This document shows, piece after piece, positions 56,064 to 64,000 of a DNA stretch of 64,000 bases. A program made the position numbers and the translations under genes. The DNA is from Linum tenue. Taxonomy: Eukaryota > Streptophyta > Magnoliopsida > Malpighiales > Linaceae. Below the pieces are notes generated by a model. That model did not search any database. It had not been told where the DNA came from and saw nothing but the letters and a program-made list of their open reading frames with translations. Numbering within the stretch: the first letter of the stretch is position 1; each line of letters begins with the position of its first letter. The DNA lies in NCBI GenBank assembly GCA_946122785.1, contig CAMGYJ010000005.1, positions 63,562,200-63,626,199 on the forward strand. The letters are read 5' to 3'.

Positions 56064-59000
56064 TGTAACATCTCGAACCACGGATAATTTTTTTTCCAAG
56101 TAGCGGACGCATATAGTACGATTCGAGGCTGAAAAAAAATCTAATTATTATCCTATACGAGATAGGATCTGTGAAACCACTCGGAAACTCACAAACCATA
56201 AAAAACTAAAGCAAAAATAAACTGGTGTGTTGCTAGAATCAAACCAGTGACCTCCTAGCAACTGAGGGGGGGCTGACAGCTTAACCAGCTGCGCCAACTA
56301 TTATCCATGTTAATGGAAGCACCCTGCTTGATTTTAACCTTTATTGACTGCGTGCATTGGCAGCAGCATCCATTTATTTAGCGGTGCCTACTGTGGGAAC
56401 TTGGAAGTTGATCACTACACTTCTGAACCATGAAGGCGGCCTTCAAAGAGCTTTCAATGCACCTACAGAGAGTAAAGAGGGGGAGGATGAGTTTGAATAG
56501 CCTTTAAAGGCTTGGTCACCTCCCTTCATCTTCTTCTTTACTCAAACCCACCATTGGAGGAAACCTCTCCTATATATGTGAATTAGAAGTGAAAGGAAAG
56601 AGGGAACAGATAACAAAGGTCTAGCATACTCTCTGTAATCCCAGCAAAGGTCAAGAACCCATACGAACCTGATTATAAAGCCCAATCGTCAAACCAACTC
56701 AAACGAAATTATTCGCCGGAACTTTTGCCGTAACCTTTTCGTCAGCCAAACCAGCACCATTAAAGGTAGTATCAGCTACAAAGCTTGATACCGTTGCGAA
56801 GAGCAAGTCTCCACGAGCATCACAGAGTTTACGGAATTGAATTCCGAGCTCAGATGAGGGAGAAACAAGGCCGGGAAGTTGGTACGCGAGGTAAGGAAAT
56901 TTCCAGCTTTCTGCAGATTTTGGGACATGCAGAAAATTAACAATTAATCCCTAATTTCGTACTAACGATGATCAGCTCGCAGTTTCTTCGTTTGACGTCC
57001 AAACAACGAACCGTTTTCGCCTACAGGACCGTAGAAACAAGGAGAATTTTTAGGAGCATTCTCTGGAATTTTAGAACTTAATTCCCGACTTGGAATCAGC
57101 TAAATTAAGGTGTGTGGGGATTAAGAGGACCTTAATTATTGCATTGATTAATTATGTTTGATTTACATATTTGGATGGATGGATTACTTTGGGTGATAAA
57201 TTATTTGTTGATATGATGATTTGGTGATTATTCTTGATTTTTATGGATTTTACGGTGTAAATATCGGTATTTGACAAGTTTCACCGTAAAAATGAATAGT
57301 TGGGTTTATTGAGTATAAAACTGATCTAAGAGATTTTTGTTTGTTTATAATGATGTTGGGGCAGATTGAGCAGAAGGTTTCACTTGAAAATGGTTTGCGG
57401 ATTAAGAACTGCATAACGGTGAATTTTACGAAAAGCTAGGTAAAAACGTGTTTTATTTATCTTTAAGATTTGGATCACTTTAAAATCATCAGTATGGATT
57501 ATTAAATGGGTTGTGTTCTGGAAAGAGTAAATTAGACCGTTGGTGGAGTTTTTATCTTTAAAACGGTAAAAAAATGAGCTTAATACGAGATTTGCGATAA
57601 ATACCGCGTGTAATATTATTTTCATGGTTTGAGCTGTTGAAAAATATAAAAACTGGACGGACCTGTTTTAGGATGATAAATGAAGGTTCTTGTATTTTTG
57701 GGAGATTTTCGGAGTTACCGTTTTGTTAGAATTTAAATTACCGTAAAATAATGGTTAATACAAAAATTTTGAGATTTTATTCTCTAAATGGTTGTTTATG
57801 ATCAGAACTGGATTAAATGGTTTTTGGTGTCAATAAAATAATTTATATGGATTTTATGAGGATTTTAACGAAGGAAAATGAATTAAAAGTATTTTCACCG
57901 CAAACCGGTTATTCATGATTATTTTGAACCGAGGTTATTATGTGAAGTTGTGTGATGAATTTTGGATGAGGAATTATGATCTAGAACTGTTGAGTATTGT
58001 TACTGAAGGATGATAATGATTCATGTGATTCGAGATTGGATGATGGATTGGATTTCTAGAATGTCGAGTTGAAAACCGACATGAGATAAGTATGGATTAG
58101 GAATCAGTGGGATGACATTGATTCATGGATTGATTGAGATGATGATGAGTTGATGAGATGAGAAACATGAGATCCATTTGGATTGGGAACTCAATGGTAA
58201 TGCATTGATTCCTGAATTGGTTGATGAAATGTTTGACGTGAGATATGCATGGACCAGTTAATCAGTGGGACTGCACTGATTCTGGATCGATTATGCATGG
58301 ACCGGTTAATTAGTGGGACTGCATTGATTCCGGATCGTTTGTGATGGATGAGAGAAATGGAATTGTTTGATTCGTGATCATATTAATTCACATAGGCGTA
58401 GAAAGGGCCCACACTTTTACCCCCAGATGATTATGGGTTTGGGTAGATCTAGCCCGCATTTGCGTGTATGGTGGTTGCATGAGCACCACGAATGATGATT
58501 TGCTCGAGCGGGGGTAAGCATATGGTGACCTTGGCGCCATTAATAATTAACCGGAATTTTCATATCATGCATTGATTATGTGTTCGTGAAATTATGTGAT
58601 TATCTTATTAGGATAAATTGATTTGGTGTTGATGAGTTGGTGGATTCGATAATTTGATCGGTAATTTATATATGATAATTTAAGATGCATCTAGAGTACT
58701 AAATTATGATTGATTATGATTGTTTGATTAGCTGCTTGCGGTCCCAAAATTAGGTCGTGGGAAAGATCCACACACACAGCTTAGTTGCTGACCCACGTCT
58801 GTTTTCAGGCTCGCAGGTGCAACTAGGATCGAACTACTGAGGCTGCCCTATCCTTCTATACTACCATCATGAGGTAGTTTGGAACACTGTTCTGTCATGG
58901 TCACCTAGGATTTTTGCTTTGAGCGTTTGAATAATAAACCCACATTTTGTAAAATTCAATAAGTGGGTTGGGATTCGAATAATGAGTTTGTATGATAACG

Positions 59001-59127
59001 GTTTATGTTTGTGTTTAATTATCGGATATGATGTTTGAGATGATCGAGTTCAACCAGTAACACCGATGATTTGGCTGCACGGTTGAACCACAGGTTCAAC
59101 CATAGAGATTATGGGTGGGGTGTTACA
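56064..59127 (+). mobile_element. 3.06-kb solo LTR, TGTAACA...TGTTACA
   Basis: The ends TGTAACATCTCGAACC and GGGTGGGGTGTTACA are the typical ends of a class of plant gypsy LTRs. TTTTT precedes and follows, consistent with a 5-bp target duplication, though of low information. There is no second LTR or internal region alongside. No ORF of note. It contains the tRNA-like segment at 56226-56308. A related start, TGTAACACCCCCGAC, occurs at 62775. Confidence 0.7.
56226..56308 (-). ncRNA. tRNA-like segment inside the solo LTR
   Basis: On the minus strand TGGCGCAGCTGG fits a polymerase III A box and GGTTTGATTCT resembles a B box (two mismatches to the consensus), about 45 bases apart. Likely a tRNA-derived relic or SINE head rather than a working tRNA, as I see no full cloverleaf. 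Confidence 0.4.
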
Positions 59128-59179
59128 TTTTTTTATTGAATTTTGACTTTAATTGTAATTTGTATATTTCTATGATAGT

Positions 59180-59938
59180 ATGTCAAATCTTTCGAAGCTT
59201 GAGTTTGTGGCTCTTGATGTCAATGGAAATAATTACCTATCATGAGTGCTAGTCTGCTAGATGCTGAAATTCATTTAGCTACCAACGATCTTGTGAGACA
59301 TTATTAAAGAGGGTAATGAAGCATTGGATCAAGACAAAACTAAAGCAATGATTTTTCTTCGATATCACCTTCACTAGGGATTGAAGAATAGTATCTTAGG
59401 GTAAAAGATCCACTTATTCTTTGGTCTAGCATGACAGAGCGGTATGAACACCAAAAAATAGTGATTCTTCCTAAGGCTCGTTATGATTGGATGCATTTGA
59501 GGTTACAAGATTTTAAATCTGTAAGTGATTATAATTCAGATCTATTCGAAATAACCTCACAACTACTGTTATGTGGATAAAAATATCACTGATGAAGATA
59601 TGTTGGAAAAAACATTCTCCACCTTTCATGCATCTCCTGTAGCAGCAATACCGTGAAAAAGGTTTGAGAAATATTCTGAGATGCTTTCCTGTATCCTTAT
59701 GGCTGAACAAAATATGAGCTTTTAATGAAGAATCACCAATCTCGTCCTACTTGTGCCGCCCCATTCCCAGAAGCGAATGCGACAAAGTTCACCCAATATT
59801 CTTATGGGCAAATACATGGACATGGGCGAGGACGTGTACGTGGTCATGCTCGAGGGCATGGCCGAGATATTGGCTGAAGTAGTAGTCGTGGTGAAAGTTA
59901 CAAAAGCTCATTTTTTCCCCCATAAGTGGAAAAAATGA
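59180..59938 (+). pseudogene. copia gag remnant
   Basis: ATG 59180 opens MSNLSKLEFVALDVNGNNYL, the start of a common plant copia gag. Later pieces are KTKAMIFLRYHL and TDEDMLEKTFSTFHASPVA. There are many stops and frameshifts. A Gly-Arg-like region near 59800 (cacgggcgaggacgtgg style) precedes the jump to integrase. Protein from this locus is not possible. Confidence 0.85.
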
Positions 59939-60535
59939 CGATAGAAGAGGCAAGAAACAAAGTGTTCATGGTAACTAACACGTCGAAAATGTGTGTTGCG
60001 TGTTCTCGTAGCAAGTTGATTATACGACCACCACCTGTAAAAGTAAGGAATGAATCTCTTACACTTCTAGAACGTATACAAGGTGATATATACAGGCCAA
60101 TTCACCCACCATATGGACGATTTAGATATTTTATGGTTCTAGTTGATACATCAACTAGATGGTCACTTGTGTGTTTACTATCAAATCGCAACCTGGCGTT
60201 TGCTAGATTACTTGCCTAACTGATTTGATTACAAGAACATTTACCTGATTTTCCAATCCATAAAATATGTCTAGATAATGCTAGTGAATTTACTTAACAA
60301 ACTTTCAATGACTATTGTATGTCCATTGGTATGGATGTTGAACATCCTGTAGCACATGTTCATACACAAAATGGGCCGGCACCATCATTTATTAAGCATT
60401 TGCAACTGGTTGCAAGACCATTGCTTATGAAAATAAGATTGCCAATTTCTTGTTGTGGACATGCTATATTGCATGAGACAACATTAATTCTCATCATGCC
60501 AACAAGATATCATGAATTTTCCCTAAGCTAGGTGG
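59939..60535 (+). pseudogene. copia integrase fragment
   Basis: After a deletion removing protease and the start of integrase, the frame reads LERIQGDIYRPIHPPYGRFR, RYFMVLVDTSTRWS, then (after TAA and a stop) ICLDNASEFT and VEHPVAHVHTQNG. The D in QGDI and the D in LDNASEF are catalytic positions. The expected Glu (LAESF) reads as PAPSF here, so the third catalytic residue is lost. Reverse transcriptase and RNase H are missing. Confidence 0.85.
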
Positions 60536-61100
60536 AGGATTAGTTCCCCAAAGTACCTGCTTTTAACTTCGATCAATCTCTAGTCTAGTTAACTCCTCAA
60601 ATCCTCCACTCAAACCTGCAAAACCGATTACCTAATTAGTAACAAGGTGGGAAGTAGGATAGGGTACCAGGACCTGAGTAACATACGACATTGATTACCA
60701 CTATACGACAATGCCATCTTAGGTTAAACTTGGATTAGGATGGGGTAGTTGTTGACAAGTGCTAACCATTGACAATAATATCACAGATCGAAGTGATCAA
60801 TATTTTTCGCGTCGTTGCCAGAAAACCTTCGTAACTATTAGAAAACCATTAAGTTGTTAGTAAGTCTTTACCTTGTTTTATTTGTTTGTTTTGTTTTGTG
60901 TTTCTTGTGTGTGTTTTTTTAATTAAGTGTTTGTTTGTTTTGTGTTTTTTCTTGTTTTGTTATTTTCGTGTTTTTTTTTCGTTGTTTGCTTGTTTATTCA
61001 ACTTCTTACGTCAAAGGTTGTTTAGATTGTGTTTTGTAGCACCTTTGTATGCAAAGAAGGGATTCTTTAGAAATATTACCTCTTGATACATAAATTGAGA
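60536..61100. other. Worn LTR end and primer site of a second gypsy element
   Basis: No coding. Near 60808-60832 'tttttcgcgtcgttgccagaaaacc' is a decayed form of the tRNA-Asp primer site (TGGCGCCGTTGCCGGGGA), so the sequence before it is probably the end of a truncated 5' LTR. 60860-61010 is T/GT-rich simple sequence; the ORF 60886-61086 there is not a gene. Confidence 0.5.
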
Positions 61101-62755
61101 GAACCCTTTGGAATCTAAGAAGAGTTGCAAGACCTCAAAATCCACCAATGGCGGATCAACAAGCTCAAGTTCCACCGAGGCCAAGAATAATGATTCTTAC
61201 TCAAGGCCAAGTGTAGATAATGTGCAATCACGTTGCCCTACAACGATTATGAGAAAAAGCCGAGCACATTACAATGCTTCAAAGTGCGGTTCAATTCAAT
61301 GGGATGATGAGTGAAGATGCGCATGCACATGTCAAGTCATTTTACGAATTGAAGGATGGAATCAGGGTGAATGGATTTCCTCAAGAGGCTATTCGATTAA
61401 GATTATTTCTGTTTACCTTGAGTGGCGCGACAAAGAAATTGTTGAAAAATCAACCACATCACTCCATCGCCTCATGGGACGATCTATGCGACAAGTTCTT
61501 CGCTATATATATTTCACCTTCTAAGACGGCTTTAATGAGAAGTGATATCACCATGTTCCGTCAAGAGGCGGATGAACCATTGTTTGAAGAATGGGAAATA
61601 TTTACACCTCCTACTCAAGTGTCATCACCATGGCATTGCCAATCGGTTACAAGTGGAAAGATTTTATAATAGGTTGACGAAGAAGTCACAAAGCCTCATT
61701 GATGCAGATAGTGGAGGTACATTAGGAACAAAAAAAAGTCAGAGAACTTCAACAATTGATCGAAGAAATGGCCATTAATAGCTATGATTGGGGTGACGAA
61801 AGATGAAGCAAGAGCTTATCAAAGGGGAGTTTAATGAAGATTGAATAACTTTCATCATTATCGGCTCATATTCAAGAACTCTCCAAGAAAATCGATCAAT
61901 TTGCATCATCAATGAAAGGTAATGGGAAGAAACTTATGAAATGTGATTGGTGTGGCGACTCAAGTCATACCATGGAAGAGTGTAAGTCTATGATTGAGGC
62001 TTCACTATAGTTTAAGCAAGCCAACATTGTGGGAGGCCAATCTCGAGGGAACAACCCTTATATCTCAATAGATAATTCGGGTTGGAGGAATTACCATAAT
62101 TTTCTTTGGTCTTCTACAACGGATAGGAAACCTTCAGATTTTCAATCTCAATCTCCAGCGCAAAATACTTACCTGATACTATGTCAACCACCACACCAAG
62201 GAGCATATAAAGAACAAAGTCGACCATCCGATGGTCGAGTTTCTAAACTTGAAGATTTGGTGGGACAATTTGTTGCACATTCCAACAAGAAGTTTGAAGC
62301 TATTGACAAGTTCATAGAGAATACCTCAACCAAATTCTCAAGTTTGGAAGCAGGTCAAAGGAATCAACAGGCCTCACTTCAAAATCTTGAAACTCAACTA
62401 AGTTCATTGGCTCAAACTCTATCGTTAAGAGCTCAAGGAACCCTACCGAGAAATATCGAACCTAATCCAAAGGAAGGATGTCATGCGATAACTATAAGGA
62501 GTAGCCGACCCTTGAAGGAGATTCCTATCTCAACTCCGAGGATCCCATTAAGAAAATTTGAACATGAAGTCCTTCAAGAAGAAGAGGTAGTACGGGAGGA
62601 GGTCCAAACTTCGATTCAAATGAAGATTGAAGATGAGGAAAAGTCTAAGAAGACTCAAGTACCCGAGCTAGTACCGAAAGTTCCTTATCCTAGGCGGTTA
62701 TTTGAAAGTGATCTTTATCATGAATGTGCTCCATGGAAGGACACTTTGAAATAAT
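61101..62755 (+). pseudogene. gag of a second Athila-like gypsy element
   Basis: Frames at 61274-61669 and 62029-62754 give gag pieces: DAHAHVKSFYELKDGIRVNG, AIRLRLFLFTLSGATKKLLK, SWDDLCDKFFAIY, then a zinc knuckle CDWCGDSSHTMEEC (about 61940-61981) and later SSLEAGQRNQQASLQN, which parallels VASLEAGQRNQGAILQD of the first element. There are several stops and frameshifts. The copy ends at 62755, before any protease domain. Confidence 0.85.
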
Positions 62756-62867
62756 TGAAGGTAACGATACCTTTTGTAACACCCCCGACTTTTTGGCTCA
62801 TGTTCGACCATAGTAAATGAATGGTTGAATGGATGGTTACCTACGAAGGATTACAACCGTGGATTAG

Positions 62868-62960
62868 AAATAATAATAATAATAATAATAATAATCACAT
62901 TAATACTTATAATAATAGTAATAATAATAATCACAATAATACTTATAATAATTATTATTA
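62868..62960. repeat. (AAT/ATT)n microsatellite, interrupted
   Basis: Runs of AAT then ATT trinucleotides broken by 'cacaataatac' phrases. Confidence 0.88.
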
Positions 62961-63160
62961 TTATACATCATCTAACCGTCCCATTTAACCCCAATCGGTG
63001 CAAAAAGAGAAAACATAAAACCACAAAAGCCACCAGCTTACTTTCCCCGACTCTCTCTCTCTCTCTCTCTCTCTATTTTTCTCATGCAAGAAAAGCAGCG
63101 CCGCCATCGACCCAGCCTACTCGTCCCATTCCCATCCCCAACAGAGTCGACGTTTCCATC

Positions 63161-64000
63161 CACTACAAAAAAGACAGTCAGTTATTACCAAAACCGCATG
63201 ACGACTGCTTTTTTCCGTCGCAAATTATCATCATTACCAACGAAATAACGAAATTGTTGCAAAAGTTAATATTTTTCTTGAACAAAAAAATATTGCGTTG
63301 GAAATGGCAATTAATTGCGTGGGAAATTATATATCACGTATATTTGAGGGATCTTGGGTAAGTATTTATGACAAAATTTATTTTACCGTTGTAACAGTGC
63401 AATAATACTGACAATTTTAATTTGTGCGTCGATAATGTAGTTGTATTTATGACGCTGTAAATATTAGCGTAGGAATTAATATTTTTTATGACGAGTAATC
63501 TTCAGCATCAGTATTGTTTTCTCGTATATGTTCTTATTTGTGAGGATTACTATATACATCAGAACAACTTTTCAATTCCAACTAAAAATTTTGTTCGTCG
63601 CAAAAATTCCGTCAAAGAAATTTTGAGAAAAGTCGTTTACACCCTCAGTGCCCCTATTTCTCAAAACGGTAATTGATAATTAAAAAAAAGAAACGAGATG
63701 GAGGATCGAACAATATACCTCCAAGCTGAAATACGACTTACACACCAGTTGCACTATACCTACATTCATGACTATTCCCGAGTCTTTTCTACTTATTATT
63801 GGAGTAATATCGAAATTCAATCTACGCACAAACTCGGTTCATCCCCTTCGTCCCTTCCTATTAAACTTACATTCATCCCTTCTGCAGAAATCTGCAAAGA
63901 ATATATACAGAAACGATTGGCCTCTAATTAATTGAATTAAAGGGATAAATCATAAGTATGTGGTTAATTGATACAATGAACGGTTGAATCGGAGTTCATA
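63161..64000 (+). mobile_element. CACTA element left end, open at window end
   Basis: CACTACAAAAAAGACAGTCAG at 63161 matches the canonical CACTA terminus of the element at 12701. Motifs such as CCGTCGCAAATTAT, ACGAAATAACGAAATT and 'gttcgtcgcaaaaattccgtc' follow. The right end lies beyond the window. Confidence 0.65.

Larger units (their letters stand above)
62775..64000 (+). mobile_element. Start of another LTR (TGTAACACCCCCGAC), open at window end
   Basis: TGTAACACCCCCGACTTTTT is a common start of plant gypsy LTRs and resembles the start at 56064. No end is seen within the window. It includes (AAT)n at about 62868-62960 and (CT)n at 63051-63074, and is interrupted by a CACTA terminus at 63161. 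ORFs within (62825-63931) are not recognised. Confidence 0.5.

Noticed and set aside
56226..56308. A functional tRNA gene on the minus strand
   Set aside because: A and B boxes are present but no full cloverleaf or plausible anticodon arm could be drawn.
60886..61086. Phe/Leu-rich ORF that looks like a membrane protein
   Set aside because: Encoded by T-rich simple sequence between a worn primer site and gag.

Overview
This window looks like nuclear DNA of a flowering plant, most likely a eudicot. It has spliced genes with GT-AG introns, a plant NPF/PTR transporter, plant-type TTTAGGG telomere-like tracts, and plant transposon lineages (Athila-like Ty3/gypsy, Ty1/copia, CACTA, MULE, hAT, Helitron). 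Only one conventional host gene is visible. Most of the remainder is layered mobile DNA.

Layout. 1-420: edge of an inverted-repeat element. 1056-3054 (minus): a complete four-exon NPF8-type peptide transporter (569 aa by my splice model). 4230-4946: two small DNA-transposon relics, including a hAT-type MITE with a perfect 8-bp target duplication. 5300-10800: low-coding DNA with a 101-bp tandem repeat, ending in a Helitron-like 3' terminus at 10800. 12300-17275: a dead LINE split by a CACTA element (from 12701) and by a 200-bp hAT MITE. 17577-32975: a MULE with a 9-bp target duplication. It carries a 5'-truncated LINE and was later split by a complete 12.75-kb Athila-like LTR retrotransposon (20062-32815, TSD CTTAA, tRNA-Asp primer site). 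33843-35310: a second hAT MITE copy sitting in the end of another element. 36241-37774: a Pack-MULE-like element with a 9-bp TSD.

38746-62755 reads as a nest. A decayed copia element appears to have its LTR split by a 1.4-kb solo LTR (38746-40156) and its leader split by a 14.9-kb MULE (40476-55391), a related small MITE (55420-55825) and a 3-kb solo LTR (56064-59127). Copia gag/integrase remnants follow at 59180-60535. A second gypsy gag relic, another LTR start (62775) and another CACTA end (63161) close the window.

The most notable object is the 14.9-kb MULE. It has 0.8-0.9 kb terminal inverted repeats flanked by (AT)n tracts. Inside is a FAR1-like transposase gene with four exons and no visible defect (828 aa). 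It is head-to-head with a nine-exon Ulp1/C48-like protease gene that is also open throughout (367 aa), in which the expected catalytic Cys is Ser. A third gene for a plant-transposon-associated protein has one in-frame stop. A direct duplication with TTTAGGG tracts also lies inside. The transposase would be expected to act on the inverted repeats in the nucleus. The protease-like protein has no role I can prove from sequence.

All splice models, pairings and difference counts were made by eye, with no alignment or database search.
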